Source: a virus. From it: a DNA stretch of 61,497 nt. The stretch spans positions 1 to 61,497 of IMG/VR virus record IMGVR_UViG_3300030104_001836; one strand, 5' to 3'. Below the pieces are notes generated by a model that worked only from the letters and a program-made list of their open reading frames with translations, ran no database searches and was not told the DNA's origin. Positions 32,608 through 41,149 of this stretch are shown one piece after another (positions within the stretch are counted from its first letter, which is position 1; every line of letters starts with the position of its first letter). The position numbers were made by a program, and so were the translations under genes.

Positions 32608-33228
32608 TTACGACTCCAAACCTGTTAACCTAAGAGCAGAAAACATAGTATTTGTTGCACCCTCTGCTTTTGCTGTCCCAGAACCATCTACATCACAAAT
32701 TCCATACGCTTCAATATAATCATCGCTATCTAAAGTTACTATTGCTTGTAGAGAGGGAGACGCATATCTTCCTGTTGAGTCATGGTCACTGTGATAAGCA
32801 TAATGTATACCAGAACCATTTTTATATAATATACAACCCGCATTAACTAAAGAGCCTGCATTATTAGAATCTAAAAAAACTGTCAAACACACTAAATAAC
32901 GACCCGCTATTGTAGGAGTAAATCTATAATTTGTAGAGTGGTCATACTTTGAATCACTATCAAGAACTTCTGTTGCAAATGCTAATTTAGTTTCAGTGTT
33001 ATCACTTAATGTTTGGTCGCTAGATAAAGTAGCCATAAAAGCAGGTGTATTTGATATATGTTTTATATCTAATCTTTTTAAAGTTCCTGCATCAGATATT
33101 AACACTTCATCATCAGAAGCAGGTTGTGCCGCTAATGCTGTTGTAGCCGTTATAGCAGTAGCGTCTAGATGTTCTTCTGATACTGCATCATCAGCTATTC
33201 CTCCTGCGGGTATTGTTGTTTTACTCAT
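32608..33228 (-). CDS. C1q/TNF-like fibre-tip protein, copy 1
   Basis: A 206-residue protein with TTALAAQPASDDEVLISDAG, LKRLDIKHISNTPAF, YRFTPTIAGRYLVCLTVFLD and DDYIEAYGICDVDGSG, a jelly-roll strand order like C1q. It shares nearly the same conserved blocks as 31654-32283. Located between the first S74 fibre and its assembly-protein partner. Confidence 0.7.
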   Translation of the reverse strand: MSKTTIPAGGIADDAVSEEHLDATAITATTALAAQPASDDEVLISDAGTLKRLDIKHISNTPAFMATLSSDQTLSDNTETKLAFATEVLDSDSKYDHSTNYRFTPTIAGRYLVCLTVFLDSNNAGSLVNAGCILYKNGSGIHYAYHSDHDSTGRYASPSLQAIVTLDSDDYIEAYGICDVDGSGTAKAEGATNTMFSALRLTGLES

Positions 33229-33231
33229 GTG

Positions 33232-34638
33232 TTACTCCTCTAATGTTGTTATTCTAGCTTCAAGTTCTAAAATAGTTTTAACTAATAATGGAACTAATTT
33301 ACTTTGGTCAATTCCTTGTGCATTTATTTTAGTTGCTTCTTTAACATCTCCAATATTTTTACCTTCCGGTAATTCATCATTAGCAGTGTATAAAACTTCT
33401 GGAACCATAGCATCTTTTTCTCCATAAATAGCTTCTGGCACTACACTAGATACCTCATGAGCAAGAAAACCATCTACTTTATCGCCACTAGGATTTGATT
33501 TCCAATTAAATCTAGCAGGCTTGAGTTGTTTTAATCTTGTTGTTGCATCCCAACTATAATCAACATTTTCTTTTAATCTATAGTCTGAAGAGGTGTTGTA
33601 AGCCGTTGTATGATTTGTAGTATGAACAGTTACTGACCCACATAGTGTTGCATCGCCATCTTTAAAATGAAGAACTGCTTCTTCTCCACTTGTAGCACCA
33701 TGTTGTAGAATACAAGTAGGAGCACCATTACCACCTTTAATTTTTAAAGCTGTAGTGCTTCCTATGCCAATAGCTCCATCGTTAATAGAAACTTCTCCAT
33801 CACTAGCAATACGCATCCTTTCAGATTTAGTACCAATCTTATCATCATTAGTCGCACTACACATAAAAAGAATACGAGTATATGCTTGTAGTCCAAGAAC
33901 ATTTGCACCATGATTATATAAAGCCACATTGTCATTTCCACCAATACTTATAGCACCAATACCACCTGTACTTGCGGCACTTCTAACATTAAGAGGTGCT
34001 GTGTTGGCAACATTACTATCGCCAGAAACAAAATCTGTAGTATCATAAACTTGTAATGTATGTGCTCCACCAGTTGTTCCTATAGCAACACCATCATTAC
34101 CTCCATCAACATGAAGCATATTAGCGTTACCATTAGATTCTACTCTAAAATCTACATCATCAGAATCTTCATTAATAACAACTGCTGTGTCTGTAATAGT
34201 AAGTTGGTCATCATTAGATGATGTTTGGTCATCTATTCCTGCAAACGAAGCCGCAGGTATTAATGCTTTCTTTAATTCACCATCAGTAGCATCTTCTATT
34301 AATACATGGTCATTAGAATTATCTAATGTAACTAATGTTCTAGCAGAAATAGTATCATCTGGTATACCTATTGTGCCCACACTCTTTGCTTGATGAACAA
34401 CATAAATATTGTTTGTGCCGCTAGGAGGAGCACCAGTAAACGTCAGTGTTGTTCCAGATAAAGTGTATGCTGAGTTAGGATCTTGTCTTACGTTACCAAC
34501 AAATACTTCAATGTCTAAAGTTGATGAAGGTGCTACATCTAAAGTAAATGCAGTTGTACTTCCATCACCATTAAACCTCTTACCTTGAAGAGATTGAAAA
34601 GTATTTCTGGTATCAATCGGTGTACCTATAAAAGCCAT
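33232..34638 (-). CDS. Tail fibre/spike with S74 intramolecular chaperone
   Basis: A 468-residue protein. The N-terminal domain (MAFIGTPIDTRNTFQSL, FNGDGSTTAFTLDVAPS, VFVGNVRQDP) probably attaches to the tail. The middle contains VDFRVESNGNANMLHVDGG. From about residue 355, SDYRLKENVDY, LKQLKPARFNWK and VDGFLAHEVSSVVPEAI mark the S74 chaperone, followed by a C-terminal coiled coil (TILELEARITTLEE). This protein and 29799-31319 bracket the duplicated C1q pairs. Confidence 0.85.
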   Translation of the reverse strand: MAFIGTPIDTRNTFQSLQGKRFNGDGSTTAFTLDVAPSSTLDIEVFVGNVRQDPNSAYTLSGTTLTFTGAPPSGTNNIYVVHQAKSVGTIGIPDDTISARTLVTLDNSNDHVLIEDATDGELKKALIPAASFAGIDDQTSSNDDQLTITDTAVVINEDSDDVDFRVESNGNANMLHVDGGNDGVAIGTTGGAHTLQVYDTTDFVSGDSNVANTAPLNVRSAASTGGIGAISIGGNDNVALYNHGANVLGLQAYTRILFMCSATNDDKIGTKSERMRIASDGEVSINDGAIGIGSTTALKIKGGNGAPTCILQHGATSGEEAVLHFKDGDATLCGSVTVHTTNHTTAYNTSSDYRLKENVDYSWDATTRLKQLKPARFNWKSNPSGDKVDGFLAHEVSSVVPEAIYGEKDAMVPEVLYTANDELPEGKNIGDVKEATKINAQGIDQSKLVPLLVKTILELEARITTLEE

Positions 34639-34639
34639 T

Positions 34640-34987
34640 TTACGTTATCTCCATTATTGACAAAGCAATGTCAGCCGCACCAGATGCTGTCAGTGACAGT
34701 GTATCTGTTGTTTCCATTACTACTTTATTTCCGCTTAGTAGTTCAAGTGTTCCGCCAACAGGAACCGGTGCATTAGTAACGAGTTCAACTGTTTGGTTTG
34801 CTTCGTTGTTTGCTCCTGCTCTGTTAGAGGTATCTGAACCTAAACTAACTGTAGCAGTGATTTGACCAGTTGTTGTATTACCTACCATAACACCAAGAAC
34901 TACAGTTGTTGTAGAACCTGCTACTGTATAGATAACATCAGCACTGGTTACACCTGCCTTAGTTACTACTTTAAAAGTATTAGCCAT
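34640..34987 (-). CDS. Small beta-rich virion protein, paralogue of 22361-22729
   Basis: A 115-residue Thr/Val-rich protein (DVIYTVAGSTTTVVLGVMVG, GQITATVSLGSDTSNRAG) ending DIALSIMEIT. It shares length, strand pattern and C-terminal sequence style with the product of 22361-22729. Probably a small tail or fibre-base protein. Confidence 0.65.
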   Translation of the reverse strand: MANTFKVVTKAGVTSADVIYTVAGSTTTVVLGVMVGNTTTGQITATVSLGSDTSNRAGANNEANQTVELVTNAPVPVGGTLELLSGNKVVMETTDTLSLTASGAADIALSIMEIT

Positions 34988-34998
34988 TTATCCTCCTA

Positions 34999-36705
34999 TT
35001 ATCCTAATGCAATTGCAAGAGCAGTTGGGTCTTCACTTGAAAATCCTGCACTTGTTAAGTATGTTTTTACATCAGACAGTGCTACCTGCACCATCGTTCC
35101 ATTATCATTTGTTACTAATCTATCTGCATCTGCTAAAGTAGTAGATGTTGCAGATGTATTACCATCCATAATATTTAATTCTGCGGCAGTTGCCGCTACA
35201 TTTGTACCACCTATGTCTAAGGTAGTTACAGATATTTCTCCTGCAACAGTTGCAACACCATCTGCTAAAGTAATTAAATCTGTGTCATCAGTATGACCAA
35301 TTGTTGTTCCGTTAACAATTACATTATCAACAGTAAGTGTAGTTAGTGTTCCTAAAGAAGTGATATTGGATTGAGCCGCAGTAGTTACTGTAGCCGCAGT
35401 TCCAGATACATTACCAGTTACATTACCAGTTAAAGGCCCTGCAAAAGCATCTGCTGTTACAGTACCATCAAAATATCCATCTTTAAATTCAACACCACTA
35501 CTACCAAGGTCTAAAATATTATCAGCACCCGGTGTTAAAGCACCATCTGTAAGTATTAATTGTTTTTCATTTCCTGCATAAAAGTTAATTGTATTAGCAG
35601 TTTCAAAATCTATTTTTGTTTCATCATCTTCACCAATTTTAATGTCAGTTGCAAGTAAAGATGTAATTGTTGTTTGTGCCGCACCAAGAGCAAAGTCTAA
35701 AGTATTATCGCCATCTTGGTATGTTACAGTAATTCCTGTTTCTGTATTGGAACTTACCATAGCTCCAACAGTATCAGAAATAGTTTCTGCTAATGAAACT
35801 CCTGCTATAGTTATAGCATCAGCTTCTAGTGTACCATCTATGTATGCATCTTTAAATTGTGCAGATGAACTTCCTAAATCTATATTATCGTCTGTAGAAG
35901 GAAGAATAGCACCATCAGTAAATGTAACTTGGTTTTCATTGTTGGCTTTTACTGTAATTACATTTGAACCAGAAAAAGTTATTGATGTATCAGTATCTCC
36001 ATCTCCTGCAATTGAGTCTAATTGTAAAGAACCAACATTAGTAAAGTTTGAATCACTTAGGTCTAAAGTTCCAGTAACATCTAAGTTACCATCTACTGTT
36101 AAATTTCCTGCGGCTGTTACGTTTGCTCCACTAAAAGTTAAAGCAGTAGTTGTTCCAGATTTAATTATTAAATTTCCAGAGGTATTTGTTGCACTACCAA
36201 AAGTAGTACCTGCGTCTTTAAAAAATATATCTCCACCATCAGCATCTAGAATAATGTCTGTTGTTGCATCTACAGTAAAATTACCAGAAGATGTTAAGTG
36301 CGGAGTTCCAAACATACTGTAAACTTCATCACTGCCATCTATGTAGATAACATCTTTCATTCCAGTTGGAATAGTAACAGTAGCTGTGCCATCACCAGAA
36401 GTACAAATTACTGAACTATCTGATCCATTAACAATAAAATAATTTATTTGTTTATCTGGAAAGGTAACTGTTCTTGTTGTGCCGGGAGAACCAGTAAATT
36501 TAATTACTGCGTGTCTTCCATTATTATCTGCTGTTCCATCAGCAAAAGCTAAAGTTACGTTACCAGAGGCAACACTAACTTCTACATATCCACCAATTGC
36601 ATCATCTAACAGATCAATAAGGTTTTCGTTAAGTACGTCACCCCATGTTCCTGTATTTTCTCCATCGGTTTGTTTTACAAAACCTAATTGTGTATAATTA
36701 CTCAT
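34999..36705 (-). CDS. Long tail fibre with repeated beta-structural motifs
   Basis: A 568-residue protein. N-terminal block FVKQTDGENTGTWGDVLNEN and DLLDDAIGGYVEVSVASGN is related to the tail-collar fibre at 25281-26339. Internal repeats follow: GNLTVDGNLDVTGTLDLSD, DNIDLGSSSAQFKDAYIDGT and again DNILDLGSSGVEFKDGYFDG about 110 residues later. Such repeats are usual in fibre shafts of marine phages. No chaperone domain at its end. Confidence 0.75.
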   Translation of the reverse strand: MSNYTQLGFVKQTDGENTGTWGDVLNENLIDLLDDAIGGYVEVSVASGNVTLAFADGTADNNGRHAVIKFTGSPGTTRTVTFPDKQINYFIVNGSDSSVICTSGDGTATVTIPTGMKDVIYIDGSDEVYSMFGTPHLTSSGNFTVDATTDIILDADGGDIFFKDAGTTFGSATNTSGNLIIKSGTTTALTFSGANVTAAGNLTVDGNLDVTGTLDLSDSNFTNVGSLQLDSIAGDGDTDTSITFSGSNVITVKANNENQVTFTDGAILPSTDDNIDLGSSSAQFKDAYIDGTLEADAITIAGVSLAETISDTVGAMVSSNTETGITVTYQDGDNTLDFALGAAQTTITSLLATDIKIGEDDETKIDFETANTINFYAGNEKQLILTDGALTPGADNILDLGSSGVEFKDGYFDGTVTADAFAGPLTGNVTGNVSGTAATVTTAAQSNITSLGTLTTLTVDNVIVNGTTIGHTDDTDLITLADGVATVAGEISVTTLDIGGTNVAATAAELNIMDGNTSATSTTLADADRLVTNDNGTMVQVALSDVKTYLTSAGFSSEDPTALAIALG

Positions 36706-37032
36706 TTAATTTGCTATTCCTGTTGTCCATGTTTCTGTTCCTCCAGACGTAGTATTTACTAAAGACCATAATTTTGCTGTTCCTATTGTACTTGTACTAG
36801 AAATACCCGTTATTGTATTTACAGATGCTGTTCCTGTTACATTTTCTGATAAATCAGAAACACTTAATCTTAAATTATCATAACCTACTTGGTTAATAGT
36901 TGCACTACCAGAAGCCTCTTCAGTACCAAGTGCAAGAGTTGCCGCTATACCTGTTTCTGCAAATACAGCACCATCATCCCAACCATTGTCTCCATACGCA
37001 CCTGCGTTATATCCGGCAGTACCCGAAGCCAT
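36706..37032 (-). CDS. Small Thr/Gly-rich virion protein
   Basis: A 108-residue protein beginning MASGTAGYNAGAYGDNGWDD, rich in Thr, Ser, Gly and Ala, without membrane segments. It is adjacent (one-base junction) to 37032-37463 and probably belongs with the tail or fibre base. No family recognised. Confidence 0.65.
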   Translation of the reverse strand: MASGTAGYNAGAYGDNGWDDGAVFAETGIAATLALGTEEASGSATINQVGYDNLRLSVSDLSENVTGTASVNTITGISSTSTIGTAKLWSLVNTTSGGTETWTTGIAN

Positions 37033-37463
37033 TAACTAATCCTAATTAACGCTGTATTATGTGCCGCACTTGGAAACTGTACTTGAAAAGTTCCATTTGA
37101 AGATGAAAAATCAGAACCAAAATCTAATACTGCAATAGATGCATTTGATTTACTATTATTATAAATTAAAGCTCCTCTAGCTGTAATAGTTGCAGATGTA
37201 AAACTTGGGTCAGCCGCATCAAAAAACGCAACATTATTTGAAGAGTCATAGGAAACAGCTTGACTTGAAAGTGTTGCACCTCCTGCCGTGTATCCCGTTC
37301 CACTTACTTCATTAGAAGTTGTGTATGCTGATGTCGTTGCACCTAAAGATGCACTTGATGTGTATAATGCTATCTTTAAAGTGTCACCACTTGTTCCTAA
37401 GTTATGTGCTCCATCTAAACAATCTTGTTTAAATGTATCTGTTAATACTTGTGTTATTGCCAT
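37032..37463 (-). CDS. Virion protein of the tail region
   Basis: A 143-residue protein: MAITQVLTDTFKQDCLDGAHN, then LKIALYTSSASLGATTSAYT, typical of small conserved virion proteins next to fibre genes in marine phages. Mostly beta predicted by eye. Function unknown; location suggests tail or neck. Confidence 0.65.
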   Translation of the reverse strand: MAITQVLTDTFKQDCLDGAHNLGTSGDTLKIALYTSSASLGATTSAYTTSNEVSGTGYTAGGATLSSQAVSYDSSNNVAFFDAADPSFTSATITARGALIYNNSKSNASIAVLDFGSDFSSSNGTFQVQFPSAAHNTALIRIS

Positions 37464-37481
37464 TCTATTTTCTCCTTATAT

Positions 37482-38144
37482 TTATGTTGTCATTTCTTTT
37501 AATTGATTTTCACCTGCAATATTAGAAGGAAATTCATAATCATTCCTTCTTCTTCGTCTTGTTTGATTATTTAGTGATTCAACAGCAGATTGATAGCGTT
37601 GCGTATAAATTGCTAAATCTTCTCTGTTTTTACTAAATGTACAAGCCTCCATCAAACAAGCGTAAAGGAGAAGGTCTTGTGCGTTTTGTGTTAACCAGTT
37701 GGTTGTATTTGAACTTGAAAGTTCTGCTAGTCTCCTAGCGTAAGTCATTTCTATTGTGTAAGATGAATCTGGCGTTGGTGCTACTAATATAGCAGTATCA
37801 CTATAATTTGCCCAATATTTAGGAGAACCTGTTGTGCTAGAAGTAGGCCAATAATCATAAATAAATTCATCAGTTCGTTGTTCTAAAAAAATTCTTTTAC
37901 CACTTGAAGTTAACCAAATAAAATGAAAAATAACTTTAGCATCAATTGGTTTGCTTACAAATCTATCACTTGTATTAAATGATGATGTTGCTGATTCGTG
38001 AAAAGCATAAGGTTCAATATCTCTTGATATACGTTGTTCTGCTAAAGAAATAAAATTATCTGTTTCATTAGAAAATTCTGTTCCATCATTTTCCATCCAA
38101 TCTTTAATATCTTGCGTTAAACTTGCATATGTCATTGTTGCCAT
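37482..38144 (-). CDS. Head-tail adaptor protein (SU10/gp11-like)
   Basis: A 220-residue protein with the adaptor layout: an N-terminal helix (YASLTQDIKDWMENDGTEF, FISLAEQRISRDI), a small beta insertion (YDYWPTSSTTGSPKYWANYS, APTPDSSYTIEMTYARRL), then long helices (AQDLLLYACLMEACTFSKN, YQSAVESLNNQTRRRRRN). This resembles podovirus adaptor proteins that ring the portal. A second candidate adaptor is at 39906-40589. Confidence 0.7.
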   Translation of the reverse strand: MATMTYASLTQDIKDWMENDGTEFSNETDNFISLAEQRISRDIEPYAFHESATSSFNTSDRFVSKPIDAKVIFHFIWLTSSGKRIFLEQRTDEFIYDYWPTSSTTGSPKYWANYSDTAILVAPTPDSSYTIEMTYARRLAELSSSNTTNWLTQNAQDLLLYACLMEACTFSKNREDLAIYTQRYQSAVESLNNQTRRRRRNDYEFPSNIAGENQLKEMTT

Positions 38145-38147
38145 ATA

Positions 38148-38597
38148 TTATCCTACATCATCTAGTAATGCCGCTACTACACACGTCACAGTAGATGATG
38201 ACGATATTGCGTGTATATCAGCAACAGTTGTATTTGGTAAATTTGCAAACCAAGAATGACCTGCCTTTATTTTAATTCCATCAGTTACAGAAGTAGAAGC
38301 TGTTCCTGCATCTAAAACAATATAAACATCATTAGAAGAATCAGTATTTTTAATAAATAAAAAATTAACTTTATCTCCTGTAGCAACAGCAGTTGGTGCT
38401 GTATCATCATCTACAGCAGTATAGTCTGTAAAATATCCTGCAATTAAATCTGTACTTGCATTAGAAACACTTGTAAGTTTATAATACCACTTGTCATTAG
38501 CATCAGCAGGACTGATTGTCATACTACCAGAAATAGTTTTAGCTATTTCATCTGGTAATATAGTTGCTGTTAGTGTTACTGTTGCATCATCTGCCAT
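38148..38597 (-). CDS. Virion protein, unknown
   Basis: A 149-residue protein of beta character (MADDATVTLTATILPDEIAK, NFLFIKNTDSSNDVYIVLD). It shares its small-acidic, Thr/Ser-rich composition with 40598-41017. Its ATG overlaps the upstream stop (TAATG). Probably a neck or decoration component; not assigned. Confidence 0.6.
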   Translation of the reverse strand: MADDATVTLTATILPDEIAKTISGSMTISPADANDKWYYKLTSVSNASTDLIAGYFTDYTAVDDDTAPTAVATGDKVNFLFIKNTDSSNDVYIVLDAGTASTSVTDGIKIKAGHSWFANLPNTTVADIHAISSSSTVTCVVAALLDDVG

Positions 38598-38737
38598 TAT
38601 TTCTTACCTTCTTTTTTAAGACGTTCTTCTCTTTCTTCGTACTTTTTAACTTCTTCTGCTGACATATTTCTAATATATCCTTTTACAGGATTTTTAATAA
38701 TTGGCATTTTAACTGGTTTAGCTATTGCATCTGCCAT
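38597..38737 (-). CDS. 46-residue small protein
   Basis: MADAIAKPVKMPIIKNPVKG, then YIRNMSAEEVKKYEEREERL and a Lys tail. One charged helix after a Pro/Lys-rich opening. It abuts the 71-residue frame upstream and overlaps the next gene by TAATG. No function recognised. Confidence 0.6.
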   Translation of the reverse strand: MADAIAKPVKMPIIKNPVKGYIRNMSAEEVKKYEEREERLKKEGKK

Positions 38738-38953
38738 TTAATTTTTTCCTATTTTAAATGATAATCCTTTTACAGGAACTACAACGTCTTTATTCTTCTC
38801 TTTTAAAGTTAAAGTGTTTCCAGAGTTTTCCAGAGTATTTGTATGAACCGTAATGGATGAGGTTTGAACCAACGTCTGCCCAGATTTTACCTCCAATTTT
38901 TTGCCATCTTCTTGAGAAAGCATAATCTTCTGATAAGTATCTTCCATTTTCAT
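38738..38953 (-). CDS. 71-residue protein overlapping the glycosyltransferase end
   Basis: This frame overlaps the last 164 bp of the glycosyltransferase gene and extends 52 bp beyond it. The product is Thr/Ser-rich with alternating strand-like sequence (SGQTLVQTSSITVHTNTLEN) and a C-terminal segment KDVVVPVKGLSFKIGKN. In the overlap the transferase uses many C-ending codons, unlike its earlier part, and these supply the Thr codons here. There is no good Shine-Dalgarno; alternative start at 38923 (MLSQEDG). Could still be a shadow, but the non-overlapping end abuts the next gene neatly. Confidence 0.4.
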   Translation of the reverse strand: MKMEDTYQKIMLSQEDGKKLEVKSGQTLVQTSSITVHTNTLENSGNTLTLKEKNKDVVVPVKGLSFKIGKN

Positions 38954-39545
38954 CTTTCATTGTATCAAAAAACAAATATGTATTTTTTGAATCGTATTCT
39001 TTTCCATTAATTATTTGATCTGTTACATAGTATAAATCTGGATATTTTTTTACCATTTTTTCTATGCATGATCTTTTAATCAACATAAATCCTGTTGCCG
39101 CATCTAATACTTCAGCAAAACCTTTTTCTACATTTATGTTATCTTTATCAGCAAAATTTAATACATAAGGATGACATAAATTTTTGTAATCTTTATTTTC
39201 TTTAACAAGTTGTGGTATAAGTTCCCAACTTATCATTTTCATAGGATATGGTGCACAAATTACTTCTTGATCAAAATCTAAATATCTTTTTATAGAACTA
39301 GCTTCAAAACCTATATCTGCATCTATAAACAATAAATGTGTAGCATCTTTGTTATCTAAAAAATTAGCAACAATAGTATTTCTTGCTCTTGTTATTAAAG
39401 ACTCTTGTCCTAAAGTTTGTATTCGTAAAGCTATTTCTTCTTGACGACAAAAATTTTGTAAATCAAGAATACTATGAAAGTAATCTTCACTTAACCAACC
39501 ACCATAACATGGTGTTCCTAAAAATATATTTGCTTTAGCTGACAC
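38790..39545 (-). CDS. GT-A-type glycosyltransferase
   Basis: A 251-residue protein with NIFLGTPCYGG at the start (nucleotide-sugar binding edge), LGQESLITRARNTIVANFL, and LLFIDADIGF, whose DAD is the DxD metal/sugar-nucleotide motif. It lacks membrane segments. Phages use such enzymes to glycosylate DNA, virion proteins or host surface; here it lies among adaptor and tail genes, so virion or surface modification is more likely. Its C-terminal part overlaps another frame. Confidence 0.75.
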   Translation of the reverse strand: MSAKANIFLGTPCYGGWLSEDYFHSILDLQNFCRQEEIALRIQTLGQESLITRARNTIVANFLDNKDATHLLFIDADIGFEASSIKRYLDFDQEVICAPYPMKMISWELIPQLVKENKDYKNLCHPYVLNFADKDNINVEKGFAEVLDAATGFMLIKRSCIEKMVKKYPDLYYVTDQIINGKEYDSKNTYLFFDTMKDENGRYLSEDYAFSRRWQKIGGKIWADVGSNLIHYGSYKYSGKLWKHFNFKREE

Positions 39546-39903
39546 TTATAGATTCATTACCTAAACTTACAGTTAATGTCAATGATGTAACTAAAGGACT
39601 TGCTGAATCACTTGTAAAAGTTGAAGCAAATGTTTTAGCTGTATGACCTAAAGTTTTTTGTAAAGAATTTAAACTTCCATTTTCTATTTGATCAGAAGGT
39701 TCTAATTTTACTGGTACACGAGCATTTTTTAATGCTTGTGCATCTGCTCCTTTATTTTTTGGGTCTAATTGAGGATGTTTAGTCTCAAATTCAGAAGTGT
39801 GAACAAAAGAACCATTCCATTCCTTACGCATTTCATTATAGGGAAATGCTAAACCACTTCTATCAGATATCGCTTTAGCATATTTACCTTTTGCATAAGA
39901 CAT
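39535..39903 (-). CDS. Virion-associated protein, unknown
   Basis: A 122-residue protein starting MSYAKGKYAKAISDRSG, with the segment FPYNEMRKEWNGSFVHTSEF and TKHPQLDPKN. The opening YAKGKYAxAISDRSGxxFPYxEM is common to a family of small phage neck-region proteins, recalled rather than searched. C-terminal part is beta-like (PLVTSLTLTVSLG). Confidence 0.65.
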   Translation of the reverse strand: MSYAKGKYAKAISDRSGLAFPYNEMRKEWNGSFVHTSEFETKHPQLDPKNKGADAQALKNARVPVKLEPSDQIENGSLNSLQKTLGHTAKTFASTFTSDSASPLVTSLTLTVSLGNESISVS

Positions 39904-39905
39904 AA

Positions 39906-40589
39906 TTAAACATAAGATAGTTGTGGCATAATTTTTAAATCGACTTTTTCTCGTTCTTCCGTTATTGCCCTATCAAATTCCTCTTCATATAATAATTTTA
40001 ATTCTTGTCTTCTTTGAGGGTCTATTTGTGGTCTTTTTAAACTCATATAATATGATAACCCACTAATTAAACAAGGATAGAATCTATCTGGTACATCAAC
40101 ATCTTGATATGATGCATCAATATCTTCTAATTTTTTACTTCTTCTATATTTAAAAATATACGCATCATCTGGTGTTGGATATAAATATACAACAGGTGCA
40201 GATCGCAATCTGTCAATAAAATATTGAGATGGTTTACCTTTTGAATTTTTATTAGGTATTTCTAAATAATCTTCTCTACTAATTCTAGTAATATTCATAT
40301 CTATTTCTTCACTAGATGTAGCAGTTTGTAAAACAGCTTCTAAAATATCAACTGTAGCAGAATCTAAAGTGTAACTTGTTGTTCCATTTGCTAAAGTTTG
40401 TTTTACTTCATCTGTTGCCCATAACAAAGTACCTCTATTAATCCAATCTCTAAAAATAAGATTCATTGATCTTCTAGCACTTTGCACTTCTTTACCTATC
40501 TGTGGTTCACCACCAATACGCAATAATGCTTCTTCAATAATTTCATCAACTTGCAATGCAAAAGAAGTTGTTCCAGATGTTGTTGGCAT
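39906..40589 (-). CDS. Head-tail connector/adaptor protein (P22 gp4-like position)
   Basis: A 227-residue protein. Helices (LQVDEIIEEALLRIGGEPQI, SARRSMNLIFRDWINRGTLL) are followed by beta segments (LANGTTSYTLDSATVDILEA, PVVYLYPTPDDAYIFKYRR) and a C-terminal helical part (ISGLSYYMSLKRPQIDPQRR). This helix-beta-helix plan is that of podovirus adaptor or stabilisation proteins binding the portal. Its position between virion genes agrees. Confidence 0.7.
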   Translation of the reverse strand: MPTTSGTTSFALQVDEIIEEALLRIGGEPQIGKEVQSARRSMNLIFRDWINRGTLLWATDEVKQTLANGTTSYTLDSATVDILEAVLQTATSSEEIDMNITRISREDYLEIPNKNSKGKPSQYFIDRLRSAPVVYLYPTPDDAYIFKYRRSKKLEDIDASYQDVDVPDRFYPCLISGLSYYMSLKRPQIDPQRRQELKLLYEEEFDRAITEEREKVDLKIMPQLSYV

Positions 40590-40597
40590 ATTTTATC

Positions 40598-41017
40598 CTA
40601 ATATGTTTTACTTAATTTTAAAATAATTGTGTAGTGGTCTCCATCAGTGTGTCCTGTAGTTGTTAATAATAAATCACCATTAATACCAGAACCAGCATTG
40701 TTTAAAATTCCACCAAACTCTTTTACATCTATATGGCCTTGAGAAGACAATGCTCCATTAGCACCTAGTACCTTACAAACAACATTAGTTGATGCATTCC
40801 ATAATAAATCAACTCTCATTCCAAAAATATCGTAATAAATTTCTTGAATTGCAACTCTAGAACAAGCTGTTCCATCATGACTTGCCTCTAAAGCAGAAAC
40901 GTCTACTTTTGCCACTGCACTCTCTCCACTACCATCAGATATATTAGTAAGTTTTACTAAAATATTTTTAGCACCTACATTATCATTGATGATTTGTGAC
41001 GTTACTGCATCTGCCAT
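40598..41017 (-). CDS. Virion protein, unknown
   Basis: A 139-residue acidic protein (MADAVTSQIINDNVGAKNIL) with beta-like strands and no cysteine cluster. TAGGAGGT lies before its ATG. Similar small proteins sit next to adaptor genes in related-looking phages. Function unknown. Confidence 0.65.
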   Translation of the reverse strand: MADAVTSQIINDNVGAKNILVKLTNISDGSGESAVAKVDVSALEASHDGTACSRVAIQEIYYDIFGMRVDLLWNASTNVVCKVLGANGALSSQGHIDVKEFGGILNNAGSGINGDLLLTTTGHTDGDHYTIILKLSKTY

Positions 41018-41097
41018 TTTTTACCTCCTAAAAAAATTTTGTCTATTTCATTTCTTACTATTAAAAGTAAAAAAGCTAATCTTTCACAAATAAGCAT
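41002..41097 (-). CDS. Possible 31-residue peptide
   Basis: A short frame starting MLICERLAFLLLIVRNEIDK, with AAAGGA about 8 nt upstream and an end overlapping the start of the next gene. The first half is hydrophobic. Evidence is only the ribosome-binding site and the overlap; it may instead be a leader for the next gene. Confidence 0.3.
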   Translation of the reverse strand: MLICERLAFLLLIVRNEIDKIFLGGKKWQMQ

Positions 41098-41110
41098 AAT
41101 ATTATCCTTT

Positions 41111-41142
41111 AAAAAAAAGGCTAGGGGTTTTATACCCTAGCC
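41111..41142 (-). terminator. Rho-independent terminator after the lectin-like virion gene
   Basis: Perfect 8-bp stem GGCTAGGG/CCCTAGCC (41119-41126, 41135-41142) with an 8-nt loop, followed on the minus strand by eight T (41111-41118). It is positioned 8 bp after the stop of 41150-42028. Confidence 0.85.
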
Positions 41143-41149
41143 ATTATGA

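Noticed and set aside
35642-36322. 226-codon plus-strand frame
   Set aside because: Antisense of the repetitive fibre at 34999-36705, whose repeat composition leaves the opposite strand open. The product has no domain character.
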